Source: Zerene cesonia (Eukaryota; Arthropoda; Insecta; Lepidoptera; Pieridae). Taken from it: 64,000 nt of DNA. Of this stretch, positions 26,930 to 39,737 are shown in pieces. The translations under genes were made by a program, and so were the position numbers. The notes below the pieces were generated by a model. The model saw only the letters and a list, made by a program, of their open reading frames with translations, was not told the origin of the DNA and did not search any database. The stretch's first letter is position 1. The number at the start of each line of letters is the position of its first letter. The stretch covers positions 2,666,001 to 2,730,000 of the forward strand of contig NC_052121.1 in the NCBI RefSeq assembly GCF_012273895.1. The letters are read 5' to 3'.

Positions 26930-29574
26930 AGAGTTTAAAGAAAAGCGAGTGAAATAGTCCAATATGAACCCTAATATTTATGGGGTAAGGTTGATAATAT
27001 ATGTATGTGACTAAACCAACAATGATAGACCTTCATAGATTAAATTAGTTTAGATGAAATAGTTAAGTCTATACATCAAAAAGTTTTTTTGAATATACAG
27101 TGTTTGTCTCTCGATAACTCAAATGCCGTATCTTGTGGAAGTTTAAAACAAAAAGAAATTTTATAACCAGTAATTGAAACAAAATATTTTAAGATTAGAA
27201 TAATTAAGTTGTTTTTTTACATAGTTGCTATTATAATTTAAGAAACTAACATAAGCTTCCTATGAAAATATTTTTAATCTCATGAGTGGTCTTAATCTCA
27301 AGTAATGAAAAACTGCAGTTGAAAAGTTTAATTGATTTCAATAATTTGTATGATAAGTAACTGCTATATTATGTGGTCAATTTATATCTAGATTGTATTT
27401 GCAATATAATAGTAAAAAAAAATAAACTCATATAAAACACACAGTACTACATGGAAAAATTTGTATCAAATATTCTATTATTTTAATATGTATTGGTTTA
27501 GTTTAGTTTTACCAACAACTCATTGGTCATATCATAGTTTACTTAGTCAAAGTTTATTTTTCTCCAGATATTTTAGGTATTTTTGTTTTAGATAATTGAT
27601 TTCTTAAGGTTCATAAAAACATGGTATGACAATATATTATTGTCTGTGATATTACATGGTTTTTGGACTCAGTTGAAAATTTAATGGAGTTTTATAAAGT
27701 GGTATATTTGAGGTTTGTGTAAATTAAAAATTTGATTGTTAATGTTATTGATTGCCTAAGATTGATATTTGGAGTTTTTGTTTATTTTTAAAAGATATTA
27801 GACAATAACTGTCTTGTTAACGAAGTGTTAAATTGCGCATTTATTAGCTTTAATATTGTGTGGTAAGGTTGATATTGGCTTAACATTATAAAGCTTATTG
27901 CTGCTCTAAATGCATTAATTTTGTATCTATTATATATAAAAAAAAGTTATGTATAAAAAACAATACAAAAAAAATTGTTACGTTGATCTGAAAAACAAAA
28001 ATTAGTGCCTTTACGTCGTTGAATATATCGTGTAGATATAGGGGTTAAAATTATAAGGATTTTAAAATATGTTGTTTAAATTGATATTATGAGTACTAAC
28101 GATAGCTACGTAATAAGATATAAAATTTTAACTACATAGAAGAATGTTGCAAGATTCATAGAAAAATTTATTTATTTTGTAATTAAGTAATCAAGTACAG
28201 AAAATAGCTTAACTTACTGTACTTTTTTTATGTCATACCGGGCAAAAAATCAACCTTACCTTGAATAATTATTATTTATACAAACACATAAAATATGTTA
28301 ACTATACAGACATTTAAACACATTAATTATGATTGTGTTTTAAACCTTCTATGGGCTATTTTAATGAATAAGACTATATGTATATAGCATAGTTAGAATT
28401 AAAGTAGATATTATAGCGACTGATTTTCTATTAAGTCTTTACACTTAGGAAGATTATTAAGAAAATATATATATTTATGTTTAATAGATTTTGTTTCTAC
28501 ATAATAATACAGTAAATGTGCGATATTCTTTGATATTTATAATCACATGTCTTCTATTCAGTCTTCCTTAGAAGAGTGCCTTATTATTAGAGTTGTTACA
28601 ATTTTTTGCGATAGATATTCTTTAATTTCTATTTTGTCATATTAAGTTGTATGTTTCCTTATTATGTTTTTAGTTAAATGTTATAATGTTTATAATATAA
28701 TAAACAATGTGAATTTTTAAATTGATTGTCAGTTAAAAAAGAAATGTTAAATACGTATGGTATAGGTTGTGTTAAGATATTATTGACAAGTTAATGATTG
28801 ATATAAATTTGTATAATTTCTAAATTCTCAAATGGTATTTTGGATTAAAATTATATTTTTAATATACTGTTTTATTTTAGTCAGCTATATACGCGCTGAT
28901 GAATTACCCAACCTCATCACAACTGCGATAAGACCATTCCAAAGACCAAGTTTCTACATTAAACTGCATAGTGTTATAAACCGTATCCAGACCCAATCAG
29001 CTCTGTGATAAATTTCATCGAAGTAAGTTGAGCGATTTTGTTAAATCAAAAGAAAAAGTAAACGTTTGTATTGAATTTGTAGTAGATGATTATTTTCATC
29101 ACCAAGAGAATAGATGAATTTGTAGACAATCCATAGTTATTGTACTAGAAATAATAATATTGTTTTTACTTTTCGATTATTTCGCGCCTCAAAACGCAAT
29201 GGTTTCAAAGAGTTGAAAGTATTTCCTTGCATAAAGAAAGTACCAAAGGGCTCTTGTAATCGAAACTAGATATTATTACCGATACTGCAACATCGTCGAA
29301 CTAATTAAATAAAAATCTCGAATTCAATAGTACTTAATTAATGTTTCGATCCAATCTTCATACCTAAGGTACTTCAATTAACGGTTCTTTCGCGAACGAT
29401 ATTATTTAATTATTGAAATAAAGCTGTAACGGATATATGAGTTTCGTCAAACAGGCTTAATTGAATGTATAAAAAGTAACTTGAAATGTCATGTCCTGAA
29501 TTAAAACTCGAATCGATAGTACCTAATCGACGACATGTAATAAATAGTAGCTCTTGATACATAAACATTTATCA
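26930..29574. other. 3' UTR of the transposase-derived gene and AT-rich intergenic DNA
   Basis: Candidate poly(A) signals AATAAA occur near 27420 and 28697, so the 3' UTR could be about 0.5 or 1.8 kb. Beyond that the sequence is very AT-rich with no supported gene. Confidence 0.4.
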
Positions 29575-29749
29575 CTAGCGGTCCGCCGTCCGCCCCGGCT
29601 TCGCTTGTGGTACATATTTAGCCTATAGCCTTCCTCAATAAATGGGCTATCTAACACTGAAATAATTTTTCTAATCGGAGTAGTTCCCGAAATAACATTT
29701 GCATTCAAACAAACAAATAAACTCTTCAGCTTTATAATATTAGTATAGA
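29575..29749 (-). mobile_element. short non-autonomous Helitron
   Basis: On the minus strand it starts TCTATACTAATATTATAAAG, contains GGAACTACTCCGATTAGAAA and ATTGAGGAAGGCTATAGGC, and ends CGGACCGCTAG. It belongs to the same subfamily as 14875-15543 but is only 175 bp. The 61-codon frame across it is repeat-derived. Confidence 0.7.
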
Positions 29750-30069
29750 TTATAGTTCATTATAAGAATAACTAAGTCGAGTCGAGAGTTCTATAAAAAT
29801 ATGTTAATTTGTTTACCTACAATATACTTATATATGGTACAACTGTATAATCTTTAGCTTTAGAAAGGTGAGCGCTCTGAAAGCATAAATATGCAAATAC
29901 CGCGATGTCGGTCACTCGGTCCTGTTTGTCACAACGGATCGTAAAAACACAGCTGTTTTTAGCGTTGTTTCATATTGTTCCAGATGATTCTTAAGTTCTA
30001 TGCTTGATACATAAATGCATTTGTTTACAGTACTAGGTTTCCACTCGCGTGTTAAAGGAAAAGATGGAT

Positions 30070-30250
30070 AGTCCCGGGGTGACCCCACACTCGTTCCGTC
30101 CTAGTGGGATTTCCGGAATAAATATTATCTAAAGTTCTTTCTCAGATCATAAATTACGCTTGTACCAAAATTTATCCTAATTGGTTCCGTGGTTTAGACC
30201 TGAAGAAGAAACAGACATACTGAGTTACTTTCACATTTACAATATTGTTA
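30070..30250 (-). mobile_element. Helitron fragment
   Basis: Read on the minus strand, AATATTGTAAATGTGAAAGT, CAGTATGTCTGTTTCTTC and GGTCTAAACCACGGAACC match the 5' half of the CTGT-containing Helitrons. The 3' end near 30070 (CCCCGGGACTATCC on the minus strand) is ragged and lacks CTAG. Confidence 0.5.
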
Positions 30251-31292
30251 TATTTTAATTTTATTCTGGTTCCAAGACTCCTCATTATAAGGCTTAAAAT
30301 AATTAACAATTACATCAGTAGGTACCTAAATATTTTCGACTGAAGGCCAATTACTAGTATAATAATATTTTACGTGTGGTACTATTACCTTTAGAAATGA
30401 TAATTAATAAAAATTAGCGTTTAAATTGGACATATTGCGTGATATGTATTCAAGGTGATATTAAATGTTTTGGTTCTTGTCATCATTCACGTCACGGTTA
30501 ATCCGTGCATATCGCCTAATCTTCTATCTAGAAGTATGGATCATACACTTTATCCAGTTTGTACGGTCATCCCTTTTAAACACATTCTCGTCAATTAAAG
30601 TTACTGTAAACTAGTAAACAGCAATGATGCGATGACAAACAAGACGTGTACCGTTGATCGGCTCGGTACTGTTAGCCGCTGCGCAAGCGCATCGAGACAG
30701 GTTCACCAGCTATCTGTGCCAAGTGCCAGCAAACTATCCAAATTAATTGACCTAAATATTTACGATTTAGTCCAAGGCTTTGGAGCTTTCATTTAGAATG
30801 AATAAAGGTATAATATATGTATAAGTAAGTGTATGAACAAAATATTGTTTTCGATTGAACATCCTTATAGTTAGTTCATTAAGTTCACTAATATCAAAAA
30901 GTTCATAAAATTGAAATGTAAAATCGATGTTTTAACTATCCAGGGCTTATTTACCTTTTATTGGTGTTCGTAGTTTCTTAAGAATACTAGTTGCTCTCCA
31001 ATGCTTTGTCTATAGAATAGGCAAATAGTCAATATAGTTACCAAAGGAATATCTTATGTTCAATAATATCTATAAACAATTACAAGGCGGTTGAAGAAAG
31101 CCCTTTCAAAATTAAGTGATTGTACCTGTTGCTATTATTTCTAGTTTAGGAACGGGTGTTTCGTTAGGATTGCTCCGGTGCCGGTGTCTGTACCGCTATC
31201 TCTGTAAATAAATAAAAGATGCAGTAGAGAGCGGCCACAAAGCGGGTCCCGCAATCTGACGCGGCTCAGTTCACCTACAGACACCTTCCGCG

Positions 31293-32053
31293 ATGGTCAA
31301 CTACAAGAGGGTCGTCTGCGAAGTGGCCGTGCTGTCGGCGCTCCTCGTGCTAGCCGCCGCCGCGCCCGCGCCAGACTGCAACGAAAAACAAGCCAATGAT
31401 AAACATTACGATCAAAGGCAAAACGGCACCGAGAACTATCGCTTAAACATCGATGGAGTCGTTATCGCGATCGCCCCTGCTGAATCTCTACTCGCCGCCG
31501 CGTCTGATTTAGATATAAGCGACCTTCTTGATATTGAGGACTTTAACGAAATTCATAAACCTCAGTCGCCTTTGTACAGTCCTCCGAGTCCAAAACCTGA
31601 TGAAAATAAGCCACAAGCTAACAAACCTGAGGAGTCTACGCCAGAGTCACCGCTCAGTGATGTTTCTCTCAACTCCGATGTGAAGGGCCAGAAGAAGGAT
31701 GCAAGCTTACGAAAGAAAGAAAAAAATCAAAGGTAAAACTTTTGTATTTTTATCGAGCAATCATCAATCATTTTCGATCAATAATTTTATCTAAAATCTT
31801 TTAATATTATGCTCATTTTTAATCCTTTAGTACTCACCTACTTCGTAATTTGTCAACTTTTTTTATTATTTGTTGACATCTTGATATCTCTTTTGTCTAA
31901 GATCTATGACAGAATAAACAAGAGAATCCATGTTAGTCCCAACATCCGCCATCCATCATCACCTGTTGTTAATAAAACGAATTTATTTTCAGATTGAAAT
32001 ATCGCCTAGCGAACATGCTGTTGCCCTTACTACGAAGAAATCGCCATCACTAG
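31293..32053 (+). CDS. small secreted protein, YDQRQ family member 1
   Basis: Exon 1 at 31293-31732 and exon 2 at 31993-32053 join at AAAG|gtaaaa...ttttcag|A to give 166 aa. Residues 1-25 form a signal peptide (hydrophobic AVLSALLVLAAAAPA). The following HYDQRQNGTENYRLNIDGVV parallels TYDQRQEGEVNVQADVQNVV in the gene at 36883, so the two are probable tandem paralogs. The middle is acidic, then comes a Pro/Ser-rich stretch (SPLYSPPSPKP) and a basic tail ending in LLRRNRHH. If the intron is retained, translation stops immediately at 31734-31736 and gives 147 aa. The ATG follows ACCTTCCGCG in a GC-richer leader. Role unknown; probably extracellular. Confidence 0.7.
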
Positions 32054-32552
32054 AAAAAAAACAATTTTTGATACTTGTCTAAAATGTAGCCATGGATATC
32101 GCGTGATAGGATTAATGCATTTATTAATTTTAAGTGATTGAATTAGTTTTAGGTGTGTACTTGTACATGAACTGTTTTGTTAAAAATAAATGTGAATTCT
32201 TATTGAAAAATCCCAAATGATGCTTTATTATTATCGCCCTGAATTCGTGGAGTATGAATTGATTTCAAATTCTTATTCTATTTATTCTTTATATATTTAT
32301 TCTATATTCTTAGGTACCAAACATATACAAATTGTATATATAGTTTTATAACGCTCATTTTGTGTATAAATATTTATTCCTTGGGGTGACCTGGGATGAA
32401 AATAGCCTTTGCCACTTTTGAGAGAATGTTCATGATTTCTTCATTGGTGCCTACCTAATTTATAATACTATTATAGATCAGGACGACCTTTTGTACAAAT
32501 TGCATATCTGTATTGCTTCAATACACTATAAATTGAAATAAATATAATGTTT
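32052..32552. repeat. 3' UTR copy A, left of the gap
   Basis: From the stop codon of the secreted-protein gene to the gap edge, this sequence matches 33553-34146 with only scattered substitutions and one indel of about 93 bp. See the finding on probable haplotype duplication. Confidence 0.85.
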
Positions 32553-33552
32553 NNNNNNNNNNNNNNNNNNNNNNNNNNNNNNNNNNNNNNNNNNNNNNNN
32601 NNNNNNNNNNNNNNNNNNNNNNNNNNNNNNNNNNNNNNNNNNNNNNNNNNNNNNNNNNNNNNNNNNNNNNNNNNNNNNNNNNNNNNNNNNNNNNNNNNNN
32701 NNNNNNNNNNNNNNNNNNNNNNNNNNNNNNNNNNNNNNNNNNNNNNNNNNNNNNNNNNNNNNNNNNNNNNNNNNNNNNNNNNNNNNNNNNNNNNNNNNNN
32801 NNNNNNNNNNNNNNNNNNNNNNNNNNNNNNNNNNNNNNNNNNNNNNNNNNNNNNNNNNNNNNNNNNNNNNNNNNNNNNNNNNNNNNNNNNNNNNNNNNNN
32901 NNNNNNNNNNNNNNNNNNNNNNNNNNNNNNNNNNNNNNNNNNNNNNNNNNNNNNNNNNNNNNNNNNNNNNNNNNNNNNNNNNNNNNNNNNNNNNNNNNNN
33001 NNNNNNNNNNNNNNNNNNNNNNNNNNNNNNNNNNNNNNNNNNNNNNNNNNNNNNNNNNNNNNNNNNNNNNNNNNNNNNNNNNNNNNNNNNNNNNNNNNNN
33101 NNNNNNNNNNNNNNNNNNNNNNNNNNNNNNNNNNNNNNNNNNNNNNNNNNNNNNNNNNNNNNNNNNNNNNNNNNNNNNNNNNNNNNNNNNNNNNNNNNNN
33201 NNNNNNNNNNNNNNNNNNNNNNNNNNNNNNNNNNNNNNNNNNNNNNNNNNNNNNNNNNNNNNNNNNNNNNNNNNNNNNNNNNNNNNNNNNNNNNNNNNNN
33301 NNNNNNNNNNNNNNNNNNNNNNNNNNNNNNNNNNNNNNNNNNNNNNNNNNNNNNNNNNNNNNNNNNNNNNNNNNNNNNNNNNNNNNNNNNNNNNNNNNNN
33401 NNNNNNNNNNNNNNNNNNNNNNNNNNNNNNNNNNNNNNNNNNNNNNNNNNNNNNNNNNNNNNNNNNNNNNNNNNNNNNNNNNNNNNNNNNNNNNNNNNNN
33501 NNNNNNNNNNNNNNNNNNNNNNNNNNNNNNNNNNNNNNNNNNNNNNNNNNNN
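32553..33552. other. assembly gap, exactly 1000 N
   Basis: A run of exactly 1000 N is a placeholder of arbitrary length. Any open frame spanning it is meaningless. Confidence 0.99.
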
Positions 33553-34146
33553 AGAAAAAAACTAATTTTTGATACTTGTCTAAAATGTAGCCATGGATAT
33601 CGCGTGATATGATTAATGCATTTATTAATTTTAAGTGATTGAATTAGTTTTAGGTGTGTACTTGTACATGAACTGTTTTGTTAAAAATAAATGTGAATTC
33701 TTATTGAAAAATCCCAAAATGATGCTTTATTATTATCGCCCTGAATTCGTGGAGTATGAATTGATTTCAAATTCTTATTCTATTTATTCTTTATATATTT
33801 ATTCTATATTCTTAGGTACCAAACAGATACAAATTGTATATATAGTTTGATAACGCTCATTTTGTGTATAAATATTTATTCCTTGGGGTGACCTGGGATG
33901 AAAATAGCCTTTGCCACTTTTGAGAGAATGTTCATGATTTCTTCATTAGTGCCTACCTAATTTATAATACTATTATAGACTAGTAGTACTCTATATTATA
34001 TTTTATTCATTTTTGTTTGTCCACCATCCTTGTATCAGAATAAATATATAAAATAATATATATCTACAGCAATCAGGACGACCTTTTGTACAAATTACAT
34101 ATCTGTATTGCTTCAATACACTATAAATTGAAATAAATATAATGTT
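33553..34146. repeat. 3' UTR copy B, right of the gap
   Basis: Starts at the AG of the stop codon context of the secreted-protein gene and repeats copy A. It has about 93 extra bases at 33980-34072. The 71-codon frame 33635-33850 lies within this UTR and is not a gene. Confidence 0.85.
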
Positions 34147-36882
34147 TGTTTTGCGCCATTGAGCATAAATAAATAAAATAATTTTAAATTATATGAATAC
34201 CAAGATTATGCTTTACTTCTAATGAATTTTATCTGCCTACATCTAGCGTATTTAATCCAATAAATTGTTTATACAACAATACATTTTAAATTAAAGATAA
34301 ACTCAACTCGTTTCACCGCAAACATTTGTAAATTTTATGAAAAACTCGGTTCCTGTAACGGATAACGGCACACCAGTTTTTATTGTGAGATTGGAATTGG
34401 TTTTCGATAAAAAGTTGATAGTACTAAAAAGTAACATAAATTATTTTTACTTAGGCTAGGCTGAAGCCGCATCACGATTTCTAACTATAAATTTTTGCCC
34501 GGATTTTTCTCCCTAGCCAAGCTGCTTTATAATCAGTCGCGGGAAAAACGGTTGCGGTATGCGGTTAAAATCCGTGGCGGTTTCGTCTTATGTATATGGG
34601 TGATAAAATAACTTATATATCTACTATGAAGAATACAAAGAAGATAAAATGACATTTCCTGGGATAGATTAAATTTTACCAAAATTTTCGACCTATTCTA
34701 TGATAATTCAAAGTATTATCAGTAGTTCAATTAATGAAATTAATTTTAAATGACATATTTGCCCTCCATTTAGATAAAGATAATACAGTTTCATCACATT
34801 TAAACAATATGCGTACTCATGTATTATATTCTATTTTTGTCTCAAGAGTTAGATTATAATTTATTTTCGTACGTTATATCAAATTTATTGAACATTTTGT
34901 CCCCAGACTGAAGATAATTTAATTCTTGGCCTACTTCATATGTTATTTCCTGTTACGTACTACCAACATATATTTAGTACCTACATATAGGTACATATTT
35001 TCTGATAATGGTAAAAATATCGGAGCATGTTGATATAAAATTGATTGAGGTGAAATATATATATGTATATATAGCTGCTGCTGCCCATGCTTCCGACTTG
35101 CCCCCTTTTTTATTCCATTATGCATATAATTCTTGAATCATTCTATTTATTTAAAAAATTAAAAAAAAAAATCCCATCAAAATCTGTTGTGTAATTTTAA
35201 AAATCTAAGTATGCAACACAGATGGCTAAAAGCGACTTTGTTTTGTAACTATGTAGTGATTTAAAATCGTTTGACTTGAATAATGTTTCTATTAAATAAA
35301 TTTAACCTTCTCTAGACTGCAACAGTCCAAATTCGTTTAATTTTGGAGTGACAAAAACTGGATGTTTCTTATTTCGATGTACTTACCTAAGTAAGAACCT
35401 AGGTAGGTATTTAATACACTTCCCAAGCGCAAATTATATATTTTCTGAAACTTACGTAATTTTGGTATTCTCGCATTCCTCTTTATAGGCAGTGTCTTTA
35501 GAGGCAGAATAGGTCGAGGGTAAAAAAGAGGTAAGAGCTTCTTATACAGAATTACAAGAAAGTAAAACTATTTAATATAATATAGAGCTGCTCTTTGTCA
35601 CTTGTTTATTTCTCTGAAACTATAATGCAGCTAATTCTTATTCATCATATAGTGATGTAAACTCTATTTCCTATGACATAGTTGCGTACGATTATCGTAA
35701 TTTACTATACATTATAATTTATAATAACAGCACATTCTTGCATAATCACATCACTTGTAAACTAAGTTTCTGTCCAACATCAATAATGACGCTGTAATTG
35801 TATAACATTATTGATATCTTCCTGGTCGGAAAACTGTCATTCCAGCTGCAGCAGACTACCAGTATAACGAGATCCCATAACGGTAGTGAAAACTGTAGGG
35901 ATTTACTTTGTAAATGGATGGTTGCGTTTTTAAGTCGATAATAATTAACCGTATTAACTATGGCTCTCTTATAAAGCTAGAATACAATATTGAGTAGATT
36001 AGTTAGTAGAGCCTATTGAAAACGAAATATTCAATTGTTTATAGGTTTAATTTCATAGGTAACGAAAACAAATTCAATTAAATATTAGGTGCCTGCTCTT
36101 AATTTCAAGAATTACTGATTTTGAATATTTTTTGACCCCTAGAAAACTATATTATTATTTATTACAGAGTACAAAGGCAATTTTTGTTTGTTTTTAGCTA
36201 GTTAAATAAGTGGAATCGAATCGAATTATCTAGTTATACTAACAAAGGTAAAACACTTGATAATCGAAAAAAATGCGCTATGAATAGGAGGTAGTAGGGT
36301 ATTACATTAAGGTTACTATAAATTTAAGAAATTCAGGTTCCTAGAAACAAAAGAGGCTGAACAAAACAATTGTCTACTTAAGTTATGATTTAAATGATAA
36401 ATTTACACCTAGTTATAGGTTAACAAAATTTTACATTAGCAATTATTTTTACACCTAGTCATATTTTTGTATTTTTTTCCTTTTACAGACTAAAAAAATG
36501 ATACAAAAATAAAGCGCGCGTGCGAGAAACTCAGTTATCGTATTAATGAACCCAAGTCACTGTCAAAGGTGACGACACTGCGAGCCACCACGATCTCGAT
36601 ACGGCTTCCTCACATACTTCTCGATTTTTAACAAGTACGCACACGACGTTAATTACATTTTATCACACATTAATACGTCCTGTTTTATTAATAATAAAAT
36701 TACCAGTGGGAGAAACCTAATAGTGATAGCTATAAATGCCATCGTTTTTCCGATAATAACAAAGTGATAGTCGCTCAGTTTAAATGCAAAGTTAAGGAGA
36801 GCGACCGCGTCGTAAACCGTTACAGTGTGCTCGATTCATCTGGCGACTGGTTCACCGGTGGCCAGTAAAAGCGGCGCGGGAG
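34147..36882. other. intergenic region and leader of the second secreted-protein gene
   Basis: Mostly AT-rich without gene-like frames. A possible TATA box (TATAAATG at 36731) and an arthropod initiator-like TCAGTT (36775) precede the next gene, but their spacing (about 45) is longer than usual, so the promoter assignment is weak. Confidence 0.4.
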
Positions 36883-37434
36883 ATGACCGCGCGCAGTCAA
36901 TACCAAGGAGGTGCTCCGGCTGCACGCACCATGCTACTCATCCTCGCTTTCCTTGCCCTTGCGGCCGCTGCGCCCGCGACGTACGACCAGAGGCAAGAGG
37001 GCGAAGTCAATGTGCAAGCGGACGTTCAAAACGTCGTTTTTCTCGTTGCTATACCGCAAAAAATTCCCAACAGCCTATTAGATCTAAGTTGGTTAAAGAG
37101 CGCGAAACAGAACCCAAATGATGATATCCAAGAGAGGGCTGACGTTCATGTAATGGAAGCATTCGTGGAGCCGAGTGAGCCGTATCGGGTGGAGATTGGC
37201 TCAGAAGGGGTGCGCCGAGCGGAGGGCGATGGACGCAATGCTGGCGCAGACGTCGTAATTGCTGGTCGGAGGAGGTTGGAGACCGAAGCCCCTGAAAAGG
37301 TTGAATACCAGCTAATTGGTGCGACAGAACAGTGCGGTCCCGACCGTGAGAGAGATCCTGTAACCCTCATCTGCCGCTTCCGCTCCGACGTGTCTCCGTC
37401 AGACGCGCCTGAAGTAGTCCCTGTGCCCTCGTAA
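36883..37434 (+). CDS. small secreted protein, YDQRQ family member 2
   Basis: An uninterrupted frame of 183 aa. A second in-frame ATG at 36931 is the likelier start: it has ACC immediately before it and opens directly on a classic signal peptide (MLLILAFLALAAAAPA), giving 167 aa. Mature residues begin TYDQRQEGEVNVQADVQNVV, matching the gene at 31293. The C-terminal third has two Cys in EQCGPDRERDPVTLICRF, which could form a disulfide loop. It is GC-richer than its surroundings and has a short 3' UTR. No known enzyme or binding domain is recognised; a lepidopteran-type secreted protein of unknown role. A longer frame 36825-37121 in another register is a shadow. Confidence 0.75.
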   Translation: MTARSQYQGGAPAARTMLLILAFLALAAAAPATYDQRQEGEVNVQADVQNVVFLVAIPQKIPNSLLDLSWLKSAKQNPNDDIQERADVHVMEAFVEPSEPYRVEIGSEGVRRAEGDGRNAGADVVIAGRRRLETEAPEKVEYQLIGATEQCGPDRERDPVTLICRFRSDVSPSDAPEVVPVPS

Positions 37435-38821
37435 CAATTTGATCTCTCGTCCCTTGATTAGAAATTCCTGCTATTTATTTGTGCCTGAACAACCTACTGT
37501 GTAATTTATTTGTAAATTAATTTAAATTTAAGTAAAAAATTATAGTTTTGTTTATTTTTTATTTAATTTCCTTCCTAATCATTACTATGGCAATTAATAC
37601 TAAGATGGATTATTCATATAATTACATGAATAATCTGTATTACAATTTACAGTTAGTACTGTATTTTATCACGTTTTGTAACTAAGTAGGTAAGTATATG
37701 TAAAAACAACAGATATGCGAGTGCGCCATCCACGAGTTATCTATTCTCGAAAGTGCATATTCCATTGTTAGGTTTCTGGTCACGTAGAGTTCAAGTCTAA
37801 TCTTAACTAAGAATAACTAAATTTATTATTTGTTAAGGCACTAAATATCTTTATTTTTTAAAACTTTAATGGATAAATTTTTATTTGTCATAAAAGGTGG
37901 GAAAACTGCTAAATTCTAATTAGAGCAGTCTAACTGCTAAATTCTAACAAGAGGCAATTTGTGTGTCGTCTTGTCAGTCATAAGAAGAATGTATTAACTG
38001 TAATGTAAGAATTTTTTATATCATGGTTAAAGGAGTTGGCAAATGTAATATACGTTTTTAATTCTTGTTTAACCATTCACTTCAATATAAACGGGCAAAA
38101 CCAAGGGACTACAGCACACAACAAATGAATAATAAAAAACGATTGTAAGCGTAAGTGGTATACAAAAGCGGAAAACGAGTCCTTTTTTGTTAATAAACGT
38201 AAAGGACATTACAGACCTCGAAGTTAACAAATCGCTAAGAGTCTCTAAATACTTCGTAAACCCACCTATAACCCACTTTAGATATGCAGCACCTTTGTAA
38301 CAGCTGGAGCGGAAAGATTACAATGATCAGGAATACCTCGAATATTTACTGGCCTTCCACTCACACAATACTCAATAACACTCAAAAAATACATTGGAAT
38401 TTTGGCGATCATGGCAGAAAATAAGTACCTTTATCCTAGCTGTGCCGTGCCGTCCGAATTTACCCTCGGTATCCATGAAGGAAGGGATAGGGGTTCAACT
38501 TCTCCCGAAATAATTTTCTTTCTTACCTTTTGTCAACTTTTCGTGCTTTAAAGAAAAAAGCGTTTTATAAATAGAAATATTTTAACAAAACATTTATATT
38601 GCCTGGCATCAAATGAATAGATTATAGCTTACAAAAAATTTGCTTTAAAAATCAACAGGCGTTAAACATTTTTACATAACGAATTGTAGGTACATAGTCT
38701 AGAAGTTAGTTATATAAAGGTTGTAACACTTTCATCGATTTCCATCTCAAAATCATTAAAGAACACAAAATTTTTCATATTATAATAGAAATTAATTAGA
38801 CCTTTATCTAGCTAGCACTAC
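37435..38821. other. 3' UTR and AT-rich intergenic DNA
   Basis: No gene-like frame. The transcript of the preceding gene probably ends in the T/A-rich stretch before about 37600; no strong signal is decisive. Confidence 0.4.
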
Positions 38822-39084
38822 ATAGTATAAAACAGTCGCTTTCTCTGTCCCTATGTCTCTATGTATGCTTAAATCTTTAAAACTACGCAACGGATTTTGA
38901 TGGTCTTTCTTTTCATATATAGAGTGCTACGGTTTGGCAAAAAACGCGGGTTCGAATCCCGTCTCGTGATCAATTTTTTCTATTATTTCAAAATTTCTCA
39001 TATATAGAGTGGTTCGAGAAGAAGGTTAATATCTATTAAACTATTCCGAATTAACGCGTGCGAAAAGCTCGCGGGTAAAGCTAG
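38822..39084 (+). mobile_element. Helitron-like element interrupted by a SINE fragment
   Basis: AGTATAAAACAGTCGCTTTC, TCTTTAAAACTACGCAACGG and the end GCGGGTAAAGCTAG (CTAG at 39081-39084, followed by T) place it with 13060-13250. The body is split by the insertion at 38927-38997. Confidence 0.65.
38927..38997 (+). mobile_element. 5'-truncated tRNA-derived SINE with target-site duplication
   Basis: About 71 bp flanked by a perfect 14-bp direct repeat TCATATATAGAGTG (38913-38926 and 38998-39011). The insert holds GGGTTCGAATCCC, an exact RNA polymerase III B box within a tRNA T-arm, then a short AT-rich tail. The A box is missing, so it is 5'-truncated and probably dead. Confidence 0.7.
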
Positions 39085-39737
39085 TTTAAGTATATATACT
39101 TGTAGCCATTTTTAAATCATAAATATATGATGAATTGATATGATAAGTAGAACAAGCTTAGTATTTTTTTTAGTTATACTTACTATGATTATTATAATTA
39201 AAAATGACGATTAACATTTGACCCATATTTGAAGCTCAAAAGTCTCTTTTATAGAAAGAAAGTTGCGAGCGAAAGTAATAGCCCACTCTTCAGCTTTCCA
39301 ATTTAGATGTGGGTCATTTTGAGCCACGACAATGACGCAAAAACAAAACAAGGATTAATGAATGTCTACTTTTGTCTGACTGAAATATATTATTACTATC
39401 CCTACATACAATTATTTTACCCAAGTTTTACTTTTAAGTCATTGTTTATTCTTGTACGTTAGATTATTTAAAATTGTCTTATTTTAAAACAAGGCAATCA
39501 CACCTGTATAGGTATTATTTTACCTTGTTAGTATGTACACTATGTTTTTAATTGCTTACAATTACACACATTTTCATAAAAATCAAGGCGACATTTAATG
39601 ATCTGAGTTCAACGTTCCAATCAGTTCTGTGCCGACCGAGGGCCTGCGCGAACGCAATCTGTGATCCATAGTTGTGGTCAGAAAAAAATTGACTTCTATT
39701 TAGGTCATGATATTATAAGTAAACAATAAACAATAAG

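Noticed and set aside
32547..33572. 341-residue open frame across the first N run
   Set aside because: It consists almost wholly of unknown bases; the same applies to 62599-63756.
36825..37121. 98-aa frame overlapping secreted protein 2
   Set aside because: It is Arg/Cys-rich, starts from a non-ATG codon and overlaps the signal-peptide-bearing frame, which has the paralog match.
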